Source of the DNA: Triatoma infestans
Taxonomy: Eukaryota; Arthropoda; Insecta; Hemiptera; Reduviidae
NCBI GenBank assembly: GCA_011037195.1
Contig: JAAEAF010003052.1
Span: 62,001 to 126,000, forward strand
DNA: 64,000 bases
Direction of reading: 5' to 3'
Shown here piece after piece: positions 32,505 to 43,164 of the stretch (positions are counted from its first letter, which is position 1; every line of letters starts with the position of its first letter). The notes beneath the pieces were generated by a model. The model ran no database searches. It saw only the letters and a list, made by a program, of their open reading frames with translations, and was not told the origin of the DNA. The translations under genes were made by a program, and so were the position numbers.

Positions 32505-33335
32505 CTAGCAAATTTTCTGTAGAAGCCTGTAACAATATGAGAGAAACCTGTTTTTATAAACTCACGTAGTTTCTAACCTAAAACTTTAGTGTGTTATATG
32601 AATAAAATGTTTTTCAGTCAGATTTTTAGTTTTCACTCTTAATCAGTCTTAAATTTAATTGGATATTATATATTAAATAGAATAGTTTATTAATACAAAC
32701 AGTGCCAGCTGGTCCATATTAGTATATTGCCAAGTGAATCCCCGTAAAAATCATTAGTTATAATATACATTTTTACTATCTATTGTGATTCAGCAAGTGA
32801 ATCTAAATTCGACGTCACAATAGATTTTAGAGTTGGTAGAATCTGAGAGGCAAGGTGTATGGTGCTGAGTGAAAAATGAAAATTTTAGCCCATCTGATGA
32901 ACTAAAAAAGTGCAGAATTTTGTAAATTCCATTAGAGCGCGTTGATGTTAGCAGCCTCGTCAAATATTGTTTAGCAGTAAGAACAATAACTTTTTCAAAA
33001 TTAATAAAATAAAGTCCCGTTAAGCTATGAAACATTTCCACTTAAAGAAGTTTTATTATAGAATTTTATATATATAAAGCAATAGTTCCAGTTATTAAAG
33101 TTTAGCTTGTGCAAGAATACCATAATCAATACAATAACATTTTTAATTTAAACCATTTTCCATATTTCCTGGCCAGTACACACTTAATTGCTCTCTAGAA
33201 AAAATGATTTCTAAAATTTTAAACTCCCATGTTATAATTGAGGATCGTTAATTATAATTTCTAATAGTTTTAGCAAAAAGATTTATTTTTATATCTTATT
33301 TCATTTAAGAGTTTTTTATTTTATTACTATATTGT
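32505..33335. other. AT-rich sequence, no supported gene
   Basis: No repeat family seen elsewhere in the window is recognised. The 83-codon frame at 32790-33041 (-) has no known motif. Confidence 0.5.
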
Positions 33336-34303
33336 AATCGTGTCAAATTTTCGATATTGAGTTTTCACCGGATATATCCGTTTTGAGGTCCCCTGAGTCC
33401 AAACAAGTGGTTTTTAGAAAGTGGTGTGCGTGTGTGTGTGTGTATGTGAACAGCATAGGTCAAAAACAAGAAATCGTAGAAAATTCAAACTTGATATTCC
33501 GTTTAGGTATCACCATGCGATCTGACAGTGGGTCATCAGTCAAAATTACTCAACCAGAAATACCACTTTACTAGTTGTTTTTTTTACGTTTTTCTCAAAA
33601 ATGGCTCCGACGATTTTCTTCAAACTTCGTATATAAACTAAACATGCAATGATCTACATCTTTTATTTAAAACATTTCTCTGGGAAAATTCATTTAAGGG
33701 CACTTTTAGGGGGAGGAGTGGGATTACAGCTTCCTCTAAAGTGGTATCATAGTTTCAGAGACATTTTCCGTGGTAGCCTGCTTCATTTTGTGGTCATCGA
33801 CCGGTTTCGGGCGTTCGCCCACCTTCAGGATGCGTTTTTTAGACAGTGTGACAACACAGACTCGCACAGAGCAAACTTAGTTTCACACTCTTGAACTAAG
33901 TCTCTGTACGAGTCTGTGTTGTCACACTGTCTAAAAAACGCATCCTGAAGATGGGCGAACGCCCGAAACCGGTCGATGACCACAAAATGAAGCAGGCTAC
34001 CACGGAAAATGTCTCTGATGCTTTCCAGCTCTGCGGAACCAACCACCACAACAAATATGGTATCATAGTTGATTATACAATTCTATCATCCAAACAATAA
34101 TAATTAGAAATAAATTGATGGCCAAAATTCCAAGTTTTAATAAAATTAGTAAACCGGAAGTGCGCTTTTACTGAACACTTTTTTTCAGTTTTCGACAAAT
34201 TTCGTTACATTTGGTACACTAACTATAACATTTGTCAATTATAATTTCGAGAACAGGAGTAAGATAAAGTTGTGTGAGTGTTTCACACTAGATTTTTTTT
34301 TTT
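33336..34303 (+). mobile_element. Family A (HINE-like) copy split by a foldback C element
   Basis: Starts at 'ttgtaatcgtgtcaaatttt' (the palindromic 5' tip is missing). It passes (GT)n near 33427-33446, unit boxes at about 33556 and 34155 (AACCGGAAGTGCGCTTTTAC), and ends with GTGTGAGTGTTTCACAC near 34273 plus a T-run. The foldback at 33755-34057 is inserted at GGTATCATAGTT, which is duplicated. Confidence 0.85.
33755..34057. repeat. Foldback family C, 303 bp, 13-bp TSD, near-perfect arms
   Basis: The left arm GTGGTCATCGACCGGTTTCG continues to GGCGTTCGCCCACCTTCAGG and GACAGTGTGACAACACAGAC. The right arm repeats this inversely almost without error (CATCCTGAAGATGGGCGAAC, GCCCGAAACCGGTCGATGAC). 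The right end is complete (GCTTTCCAGCTCTGCGGAAC then CAACCACCACAACAAATA) and the left end is cut at TCAGAGACATT. TGGTATCATAGTT at 33742-33754 recurs at 34058-34070. Confidence 0.9.
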
Positions 34304-34786
34304 GTCTAATAATTTGTTCCTAATTTCAATTTAGTCCGTATTTCACACTCAATTTACTAACTTTTATTAAACATTTTGTATAAGCTATGAATTTCAGACA
34401 ACCAAACATCCTCATTTAATCGCACACTTTACCACCTATTTTATTTCTTTCAAGTATTATTTTTCATTATTGGTTTGTTAATTTTGCTGTAACGTAAACT
34501 GATAAGATTTAATGAATTTTTGGTCTTTTACCATAATTTTATTTGATTTAAATAATTATTTTAACAGTAATAAAGTTTTGAAAATTTAAATTTAAAAAAC
34601 TTTTAATTATGGCTGTGAGTGTGGATCAATTAAACCAATTTTATTCTGTAATCTAAATTTGGGAATAAATAAAAGATCGCAAAACCTAGCCTAATCTTGG
34701 TTCAAGTAAGCTAATATAAACCAAGTTTTCGAAGGAGAGTTCTAAGTTACTTACCATAAAATATATGTATATGTATTTATTTTTTA
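34304..34786. other. AT-rich sequence
   Basis: No supported feature. Confidence 0.5.
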
Positions 34787-34932
34787 TTAATGCACGTCAA
34801 CATCTATGGTCATTAGCGCCGGAGCCTTCTCAATAGCTGCCGCCCTCCGCACAGTGTTCTCACATTACAGAAAACACTGCCCATCATCGGACCGTGAGCT
34901 GTAGAGGCTCCTAGGAATAGAAAATCTAAATC
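34787..34932 (-). mobile_element. SINE family D body, head missing, minus orientation
   Basis: Contains GCGCCGGAGCCTTCTCAATA, 'cactgcccatcatcgg' and GAGCTGTAGAGGCTCCTAGG, the inverse of the SINE body at 29680-29800. The tRNA-like head is absent, so it is 5'-truncated. Confidence 0.75.
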
Positions 34933-35078
34933 TTTAAAATATTTGAATCTGTGGATACGAGACAAGCAAATGTATACTTATATTGTTTTCTTTGCAAAGG
35001 AAAATTTTGAAAACTTTTGGGTGAAATCAGGCGTATCTGTATTGTACAGAATATTCCTGGGTAGGTTCTTAATTTAGG

Positions 35079-35325
35079 GAAAGGATTAGGCCAGTGGTAA
35101 CGTACTGGACTACCACGCGGAGGTCTCTGGTTCAAATCCAACAATGCTGTCCTGAAATTTTCTCTTCCTAGGAGCCTCTACAGCTTAATGACCGCTGATG
35201 GGTAGTGTTTTCCATAACTAGAAAACACAGTTTGGAGGCCGAAATTGCATGGAGAAAGCTTCTGGAGCCGCAATAAATCTTTCAGGTCACAATGCACTAT
35301 CACCTAAAAGAATATAACTAGGTAC
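35079..35325 (+). mobile_element. tRNA-derived SINE (family D), alternative 3' tail type
   Basis: Head: 'gggaaaggattaggccagtg' (A-box region) and a B box, GGTTCAAATCC. The body TTTCTCTTCCTAGGAGCCTC and GGAGGCCGAAATTGCATGGA follows. The 3' end reads AATCTTTCAGGTCACAATGC and 'accaccta'-like sequence to AAAAGAAT instead of the CGCCTTAAAT-polyA end. Same tail as 36689 and 43165. Confidence 0.8.
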
Positions 35326-36688
35326 TTAATTTTTATACTTTAACTCAAATTTTATTGAAATATTCCTCTATACTTGAAAAGTGCAACATTATATTAGGTT
35401 GTAGTAACTGCTAACCAATGTTAAATTTTTAATTGAAATGCTACAGATTTCTTGATGAGTGTTGCTCCGTCAGGAAAAGTTATTTTATGTATCCCCTGCC
35501 CTGGTTATGAGTAACAATGTCGCCTCGTCTGCAATCCTTGGAATCTCACAATGAGAGTCCTGCAAAGCTCACAATGAGCAAGAACAATCCCATTAACGGA
35601 CTCTTTATCCTTTACGCTGAGCAAAGTAGAAGCGGTGGCTTGCTTTAGAACGCTTTAGACTTGCGTAGGATAGGGATCAAGGATTCTCCAATCCTTGCCC
35701 GTGTGTCGGATGGGGGGGGGTGATTTGACGAGCAAGTTATCTGTTCGTCTGCCCTACATTGATGGAAGTTGTAAGAGGCACCGAGACACTTGACCTAATC
35801 AAAATTATGAATTTACACTATTGGACCTCAAGAAGACGAAGAAGAGCAAATTTGCAAAACACTTTTCAGCTTTGGGAAAAAATAATTCGATTTTAATTTA
35901 CAGGTTATTACACTCTTACGTCATTTTCAATCACTAAATTTAAACTACATTACTATGATCTTGAAAAATCATAAAAAAACAAATGTTAATTAGTCTATAA
36001 AGAATTATAATACCATAATAATAGTAATTCAAATTAATAAAATATAATTACATAAAGTAAAAAAAAAAATAAAGTATAAATAAGAATGCTTGAAACAGCT
36101 TTATAACAATCTCAATACTAATAATAATTTAAAAAAAAAAAATAAGGGGGACCAAGTAATAAAAAGAAAAAAGCAGTGATATTACAATAAAGAGGAGATT
36201 GTTAAGTAAGAGAATTGCAAAAGGAAGGTAAAGATTGGATAGCGGTCGTCTACTAACTAAGAAATGCTACTGTCAAGTGATTGGAGTTCTCTATTGTTGA
36301 CAGTAGCAGAACCCAGGACCATTTTCTTCTTTCGATAACGAGATATCCTAACAAGGTTACATAAACATTGTAACTTTCTATTGTTTGCTGGACATAACAA
36401 AGTTATATAATGCAATCACTTAAAGAAAATTAAACTTTACCCTTCTTGGGGGGGGGATTTTAGATAAATTTTATTAATTAATTTGTGATTAATTTATGTA
36501 ATCTGGTGAGAAATGATCGTCTGATTAATTTTTCAATTTCTCTTGCCCCTCTAGTGCTGATAAATTTTTGAAATAAGTGTTTTCTATGGAAATACATGTT
36601 ATGATGTCTCTTGAGTTTGAAAAAAATGTTTTTAGCGACCTGTCAGTATTTATGTGTCCAGCTATAGCCTTAATGCACCTTCAAGTCT
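35326..36688. other. Mostly unassigned; GC-richer island at about 35490-35840
   Basis: The island reads GCCTCGTCTGCAATCCTTGG, 'ctctttatcctttacgctgagc', 'tgggggggggtgatttgacg'. It is clearly less AT-rich than its flanks but has no frame or match to another part of the window. Elsewhere AT-rich sequence without features; 36560-36655 has a weak family A-like patch ('gtttttagcgacctgtcagt'). Confidence 0.4.
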
Positions 36689-36938
36689 TCTTAGGGAGGG
36701 AATTGGCTCAGTGATAGCGCTGGGCTCCTACGCAGAGGCTCTGGGTTCGAGTGCAGCAGTGCTGCCCATAGATTTTCTCTTTCTAGGAGCTTTTATAGCT
36801 CACTTGCTGCCCGGTAATTGGCAGTGTTGCCTGCAGCTAGAGAATACTGCTTGGAGGCCGGCAGTGCACTGAACAAACTGGGGGCACAGTAAATCTTTCA
36901 GGTCCCTACGCACCATCATCTAAAAGAATTTATAGAAA
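36689..36938 (+). mobile_element. tRNA-derived SINE (family D), alternative 3' tail type
   Basis: Head GGCTCAGTGATAGCGCTGGG with a B box GGGTTCGAGTGC. Body TTTCTCTTTCTAGGAGCTTT and GGAGGCCGGCAGTGCACTGA. Tail TAAATCTTTCAGGTCCCTAC to 'catctaaaagaat'. The frame across it is a shadow. Confidence 0.83.
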
Positions 36939-37234
36939 ATAAAAATCTTTGGGCAATGTCGACCGAATTATTCAGAATCTCCAGTGGAAAATTGCAAGCT
37001 AAGACTTCTTTTAAGCTGCACAGACTGAAATGCCGTATGTGTCATGCCAGTCTCTCAAGATGTTACCATAAACTCTAAATCAGAGCTATAAGGTCTGTAC
37101 TTTCTGTGGAACAATCTACAGCATCAATAAACCCAGGCACATTTAATCTTAGTCAATCTTAGGTAGACCTCGTCTTGAGCGGAGGTGCTGAATCTTGCTG
37201 AAACATCCACTAAGTATTAAGAAATGAAAAAAAA

Positions 37235-37705
37235 AAGGCTTTTATATAGAGTTTTTATAATGAGTTCTAAAAAATATCCTCTTGATTTACTTTCACATAA
37301 GTTTTAACATCTTTTTCATAAAAATGGATTTCTGTTGGATCCCTGATAGCTCACTCCCAATCAAACCATAACAGGACTCAGATGATGCCCTCTTTCAACT
37401 CTACTAATCATTATCGATGCTTCTCTGAAGCTGGGTGCATATTCTCTATCATTTGGTTGGTTATTTTTTTTCTAAGCTATATATTTTTTCATCAGCAATC
37501 AAAGTTTGTCTGTAAAGACCGTGTGCATAACGCTGCGTAGGAAACTTTACATCTTATCTAAATCACTTTAGAACAGATGTAAGTGTCCACCTGTGATTCT
37601 CCGATAAGCAACTATTCTTTTAGGTCGCTTTTAATCAGTTGCTTTCTCGCCAGACATGATTTTTTTGTTTCAGGATTTCTTGTGGCTGTTTGTGTGTTTA
37701 TCCAA
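37235..37705 (-). pseudogene. Tc1/mariner-type transposase remnant
   Basis: Read on the minus strand with several frame changes, mariner blocks appear in order. An FTD-like segment with ADEKIYSLEKK lies near 37470-37510 (compare the family's FTDEKIFTVEqkfN). NQPNDREYAPSFREASIM lies near 37410-37460, then SRVERGHHLSPVMV near 37375-37410 (family: pasVMVWaGvs). RDPTEIHFYEKDVKTYVKVN then QEDIF lie near 37270-37345 (family: t.ihFcekGVKt.akvYqedil). The catalytic Asp of the 'FTD' block is readable, but the rest of the catalytic triad lies in missing or shifted sequence. No terminal inverted repeats were found. It is an old, dead fragment of about 470 bp. Confidence 0.62.
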
Positions 37706-38400
37706 TTTCACATATTTATTGATTTAATTATAAGCTTGATTTCATGGTAGCCGGGGAAACAGCAATGATTGTACCAGGATGATTGCCAGGAGTGTGTACT
37801 CAACTAGGGGGAGTTTCTGCAGAGAAGAAAGCGAGGAAGCCCGCCTGCAGATGGAAGATATAGCGGCCAGTGATTTACGTCAAGGGGATTGGGCAAACCA
37901 GGACTGATCGACTATCGATCAGAGGGACATGCCGATAAGAGTAAGTAAGGTTAAAAGTGATTAAAAAAAAATTCTACAAAAGTGTAGGCTGCTGAAACAT
38001 CCACAAACAAATCTACACATTAAAAATTAGCAATGTAAAATAAGTAATTTTGAAATTTAAAAAAATGACAAATGAAATATAAAGTAATGGAAAAATTGCC
38101 TTTCAAATATCATCTTTCAAAATGTAATCTGTAAGCCCAGAGCTTAATATGTAAAATTTTGTATGCATGGTTAAAATGATATAAGTTACTCAAACCGGAA
38201 ATTCCGAAAAGTTATATCTTTTAATTCTTTGTTTACTGAAAGAAAAGATACCGTACAGTTTTTGGGTGCTACGATTGAAAATGGAGAAAGTTTTCTAAAG
38301 TTAATTTAGTTATAAAGAAAATTTATTACGAAATGTGGACGAAAGTATTTAGTAAATAGATTTTTAGACGAAGGAAAGATCTTACATTAAGAGTAATAGA
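37706..38400. other. Unassigned; less AT-rich block at 37740-37950
   Basis: The block (GGTAGCCGGGGAAACAGCAA, 'gaagaaagcgaggaagcccgc') has more balanced composition than its flanks. A weak frame reads CREESEEARLQMEDIAASDL then RQGDW on the plus strand, which may be a LINE remnant, but I cannot assign it. Confidence 0.35.
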
Positions 38401-39514
38401 GTAAAAGTTTTCTATTTAACTTCTCACTGGAAGCGGAACAGAAAGAGGAAGGCCGCGCAGTAAAGCTGTTAGAATTGGAAGAAGTGGTTTTGTTTTAAAA
38501 GCATTTCTGACTTTTGTACGTTGGTTTTGGTGGTAAAGGAAAGAGAATGGGTTGGATACAATGGAAAACTTCCATGGTGACAGAAACATTTCCAAAACTG
38601 TAATAGTATGATGATGAGAAGTAACAAATATTAGGAGAAGTGTAAAAGTGTTGGCAAGTTGATGATGTCTCCTTGGAAAGTGTCATTTTGTTTCGACTGT
38701 TTGTAGCGAATAGTAAGCACCAGACTGTGCCAGACTGTGTGGTCCATTCTCTTTACTTATTTCTAACATGGTCCCGTGTTATTCAACCAAACTGTCTCTT
38801 CTGTGCACATAGAAACTTCACAATTATCGTCTCACTCTTCTTGTAACACTACCGCTGCAAAGAGTCATATATGGTGGTGTGTGTGTGTGTGTGTATAAAG
38901 CACATTTCCACACTAAAAGTATACCAAATCTTCCATCTCTATCTTTCTCCGCCCACCAAAGTGGAGCTAACCGCCTCTTCTGCTCTTCCAGTAGTCGGCT
39001 GAGATAAATTGGGAAAGTTTTGCATGTCTGGGGGCAACACATTGTTAGAACAAAAGACGCTTCCCCCCCCTATATTCCAGCACTTACACACCACCACGAC
39101 CAGTACTTTCACGGCCAGATGCCACCAAGCTACACACTACTACGTACACAAATCTTAACCCGCCACTATAGACTCCTACTTTGCCTAGACTATATCGCCA
39201 TTGCTTTTACTTACTTCCTAGAGCGCGCGCTATAATAAACTACGCTGGCTGAAACTTGGTCCCTAAAATTCCCTTTCTTATAGTTAGTATACATGTACAT
39301 TTCTAATGGTTCACAGTAACATCTCAGACAGCACACTGACTTAAAATAAAAAAAATTCTCACATTTAACGAGCTATTTGTAGTTATAAAATTTTCAAATA
39401 TAGGAAACACAAATATAAAAATTAAAAAAATAAATAAAATATTCATTCAGAATTTGATTTAGATTTAGGTCTCGTTAACTAACATCTTCACTATATTAAT
39501 TATTTCCAGCTTCT
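38401..39514. other. Unassigned, more balanced composition at 38680-39240
   Basis: Contains a (GT)n near 38875-38893, with short open frames on both strands that lack known motifs. No splice-linked coding structure could be built. It might hold regulatory or terminal-exon sequence, but nothing in the sequence proves that. Confidence 0.35.
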
Positions 39515-40235
39515 CATACTCCTGTTGGAGGAAGTATTGCGATCATGTCAAATCTACGAAACTGAATTTCGACAGGAAATGCATTCCTCGTAACCTAATT
39601 CCATTTACCAGGAAAAATTGCCGTTTGGAAGATTGTGGGGGGTTGCAACGTAAAGCTAGACTGCATTGTGTTATTTCCAAATATAGTACAGTTCTACTAA
39701 GTAGGTATATAATACAAATAACAATTAAATTAACAGATGTTTAAAAACTACTCATTTTGAAGATCACCTGACCGACTTTTTCGAAAAAACTCCATCCTTC
39801 TTCTTACTCCTGGAAATACTGCAAATATTTTCAAAATTTCCAAATTGAGTTTTTATCGGTAATTCAACTTTTGAGATCTCCTAAGTACGAAAATGGTTTA
39901 CTCAAAAACGACCCTACGATTTTCTATAAAGTATGGATACTCTCGAAATACGTAAGTACCTTTATTAGGAAAATTCATTTATTGAGGCGTTCTGAGGAAC
40001 AATTGCATTAAGCTTTCCTCTAAACTACAATGTATGGTTCTACCAAACGATATAGCATTTATTTTATAATAGAAGCATCGGTAGAATTCAAAATTTTAAT
40101 AAATTCGCTTAACCGGAAATGCATCTCTACATAATGACTTTCTAAGTTTTTGCTTACTTTTTCGATTGATTTTTCCATTAATTTGCATTAAACTTGAAAT
40201 GAGTAAGTAATTAGTTTTCTCAGGCGAGCTTAACG
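39515..40235 (+). mobile_element. Diverged family A sequence, two 5' modules in tandem
   Basis: 'tactcctgttggaggaagta' near 39520 and TTACTCCTGGAAATACTGCA near 39806 are both versions of the palindromic family A start. Each is followed by 'tcaaa...ctgaatttcgac' or 'ccaaattgagtttttatcgg' boxes. A unit-like 'cgcttaaccggaaatgcatc' occurs near 40107. No hairpin end. Confidence 0.5.
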
Positions 40236-40329
40236 TCCAACTACCAGATTAGTGTCGAAGACGATGGCGGCAGCACATACTTTTACGATTTTACTCACTG
40301 TTACCACTTTTTTAGCTAATATAAATTTA

Positions 40330-40414
40330 GCAGTAATATTGCGTGGCTCGAACTGAGGACCATCCAGTTGTTACAAGTCCATAATCATAACCATTACACC
40401 AAATCCGCTCCTTG
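40330..40414 (-). repeat. tRNA-like sequence, probably a tRNA pseudogene or SINE head
   Basis: On the minus strand GGATTTGGTGTAATGGTTAT has A-box character, GGACTTGTAACAACTGGATG contains a TGT anticodon-loop triplet (threonine-type), and CAGTTCGAGCC is a B box. The acceptor ends do not pair convincingly and there is no SINE body. Confidence 0.5.
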
Positions 40415-40468
40415 AAAAGTGATACAACTTCTATAAATACTATCACTTATGTTTGAATAAAATTTTAT

Positions 40469-40709
40469 TAGGGAAGGGGATAGCTAAATGGTTAGCGTAC
40501 TGGACTCCCTCGCGGAGGACCCGGGTTCGAATCCAACTGTGCTACCCTTAAGATTTTTTCTTCCCAGGAACCTCTACAGGTCACTGTCCTGCGATGGACA
40601 GTGTTGTCTGTAACGAGAGAACACTGTCCGGAGGCCGGCCGTGCACTAAGAAGGCTCCGGGCGCTAATGACCATAGCTGTTGACGCGCCTTAAATTAAAA
40701 AAAAAAAAT
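40469..40709 (+). mobile_element. tRNA-derived SINE (family D), A-tail type
   Basis: Head GGGATAGCTAAATGGTTAGC and a B box GGGTTCGAATCC. Body 'cttcccaggaacctctacag' and GTCCGGAGGCCGGCCGTGCA. End TGACGCGCCTTAAATTAAAA. Nearly the same tail as 29587. Confidence 0.85.
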
Positions 40710-40711
40710 TT

Positions 40712-41160
40712 ATCGTTACGCAGACCTTCTCCCAGTAATCCATTTTGAACACATCTAAACTTACGTTTGTTTCTGTTTTTGTTAGTAGCCAGTATAATGG
40801 ATGTGAGAAGGAGAGAATCAGAGAGAATGAATTTACGAATGAGATTTGAAATAAACTAGATGAAATGCTGAACAGCATGATAAATAGAAACACAAACTGC
40901 AAAGACTTTACACTGCTAATAGAAGTTAGGTAGCGAAAGAATAATAAAGTAAGAGACAGATTGGTGAGTGAATTAGAAAATAAGTAGAGATTGGTTGCTG
41001 ATTGGATGTATTGTTGTAAAAACTCTGTTGTAACTGTTCTGCTGTAGCTCCATATATATAAACAGAATTCTCCCACCCTAGACTGGCCTAGGTGGGGGTG
41101 TAACTAATGTTTGATTCATTTAATGTCTGATTCTTCGATCTTCGGATCCTATGAAACTTT
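40712..41160 (+). mobile_element. LTR-3-like element, its left part repeated inversely at 43495-43755
   Basis: The right half (40980-41155) resembles 27380-27690: 'gagattggttgctgattgga', a TATA-like CCATATATATAAACAG near 41050, CTAGACTGGCCTAGGTGG, and the end TTCTTCGATCTTCGGATCCT. The left 245 bp (CAGACCTTCTCCCAGTAATC, AACACATCTAAACTTACGTT, GTTAGGTAGCGAAAGAATAA) recurs as the reverse complement at 43495-43755. The terminus at the SINE side cannot be fixed. The 128-codon frame at 40690-41076 (-) has no motif. Confidence 0.65.
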
Positions 41161-41349
41161 AATGATTCGGATCTCATTAAAGCCAGCTTTCACAGCCATA
41201 ATTGCCTTGAAAATTTACAGCTTTAATTACCACCTTGTAAATTGATTTCATTCAAAATAGATTTTCAATTATAAATTTTTGGAATTTGAAAAACCATTGT
41301 GATAAGATGGCAAGAAGAAGAAGATATATTTTTAAATAAATCTAAAAAT

Positions 41350-42105
41350 TATAACTAGTGGTTGGAATTTGGAAAAGGACCCAGCCAGCTGCTATCTGCA
41401 GGTCAAGAAGCGCGGCAAAACCCTTTCAAACAGGGGTCAATATACATTCAAGAGAACCGCGGCAAACCCTTTCAAACGGGGGTCAATATACAGTCAAGAG
41501 AACCGCCGCAAAACCCTTTTTGTATTTCCTTCATACAAGGGTCAATGTACACTCAAGAGGCCACCTGGCCACCATCTGTTAACAAAGCGTCGCCACCCCG
41601 GCCAAAACAGCCTTTGTTAACTACCGACCTCCCCTAGGGTCAATATACTACGAGAGATGTCTTAGTGTGGCACGTACTTACACATCAGCCGATGTGTGAG
41701 TGATACAAATAAAAACGTCGCCCCACTGGAGTTCCAGGTCAGTCAAGTGCAAGTCATCCATCAGTTAAGTGCGAGTCATCAAGCAGTTAAGTTCGAGTAA
41801 TCAATCAGTTAAGTTCCAGTACGAAGGAAGTTCACATCAGTTCCACACATCGCGAGCGCGCCCCTATTTAAGGTTTTAACACTACTTTTTTAATATTTTA
41901 TATTCATTTCATAATTCTTATATTCATTTACAATTGTGCATCTTAGTTTTTCTATTTCAATACACTTTAAATTATTCGTTAAAATATAGTTTATTTTCAT
42001 AAATCCAGTAGTTCATATTTCGAATACCAATTCTCTAATCTCTCTAACTAACAAGACTTACTACTCCCTTCAACTTCCGGTATCCATAAAACGATACCAA
42101 TACAC
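41350..42105 (+). mobile_element. LTR-1 copy with internal minisatellites
   Basis: Shares CCAGCCAGCTGCTATCT, 'gagagatgtcttagtgtgg', 'gcatcttagtttttctattt', AAATATAGTTTATTTTCATA and the end GATACCAATACA with 15362-16016. The 5' half has three roughly 48-55 bp tandem units (41411-41570) marked by 'ggggtcaatatacattcaag'-type sequence. A second array of about 22 bp, 'gttaagtgcgagtcatcaagca', is repeated three to four times at 41733-41820. The 5' tip has decayed, so no target duplication is visible. The three overlapping frames across the first array are artefacts of the repeat. Confidence 0.72.
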
Positions 42106-43052
42106 CATCCATTATTTTGGGGAAGATTAATGTCTTAATAAATTTTCCGTATTTTCTTTATTTTTCTAATTATTACATCGATACATGTTGCATTCCAACT
42201 CCCTGCACTGTGATTTTAAGCAGAAATAAATAAGTTATAAATAATATCTGCTGCTGGGTACCCGAAAGCGCGGGGCCTATGGCTTTTATAAAAAGATAAA
42301 GAAAAAAAAAGGCATTGAAGATACCAACGGTTCATCGATATTATAATTTTCTTTTTATATTTATTCAAACAATAAGTAAATTTATTGCAAAAAAACTAGT
42401 ACATGTATTAGTGTTCACATTTTGAATTAAATGAAATTTGTCCCGTTAAAAAGATTAAAATCAGTACCGCCTTTGAACAAAATAATAATTAAAAGTAAAC
42501 AAAACAAATAGAATCAAATAGGTTGTAGTCCAGAAGAACAAAAGAAGTACTAAGTCACGTTATTCATGCAAGATGAGATAGTATGAGGCGGGCCTTTTCA
42601 GGCGCTAATTATGTGAGACGTCCGTGGTTAACCGAGATTTTTAGGCGCCTTCAAACTAATAAATCCATTCCAATGAACTCTCCTCTCACATATGGCCATC
42701 AGTATGGGCCATCATGGTTTATTAATAGTCAAGCCTGTCGAAACAACAAATTAATTTAAATATATGGCAGCTGATGGCGCCTTCACACGCCAGGCGGTAC
42801 AGTGTTGTCGTTATGTCCAAGGGGGTAATCTCGCAAGATTTTTATCCAATTATTATTTATTAACTTATTCATATTAAATAAAATGCAATAAACAAAATAA
42901 TTATTAATTCATAAATTTTGTTCTATTAACCCAAAATTATATATTATAAATTTTTAATGAAGGCTGATTATATTTTATATCAACAGATCTGCAACAACAA
43001 TCAAAACAGATGTCGCAATTTTACTAAATTAAACTCTGTGCCTTATTACTTA
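42106..43052. other. Unassigned; less AT-rich patches at 42240-42290 and 42570-42840
   Basis: Contains GTACCCGAAAGCGCGGGGCC and paired 'taggcgccttcaa'/'ggcgccttcacac' strings. No gene or family match is recognised. Confidence 0.4.
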
Positions 43053-43160
43053 TAAGTATTGCGAACGAGTCAAATTTTCAATATTGTCTTTTCTTCGGAA
43101 ATATATATTTTGAGGACCTCTAAGTTCGAAAAATTGGCTTGTACGTGTTAGTTTTTTTGA
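43053..43160 (+). mobile_element. Family A 5' module fragment
   Basis: 'agtattgcgaacgagtcaaa' and 'atattttgaggacctctaag' match family A boxes. Then the SINE begins. Confidence 0.5.
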
Positions 43161-43164
43161 AATA

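Noticed and set aside
41358..41637. Three overlapping plus-strand frames of 74-91 codons as a repetitive protein gene
   Set aside because: They exist in all three frames because the region is a tandem repeat inside an LTR; no frame is favoured.
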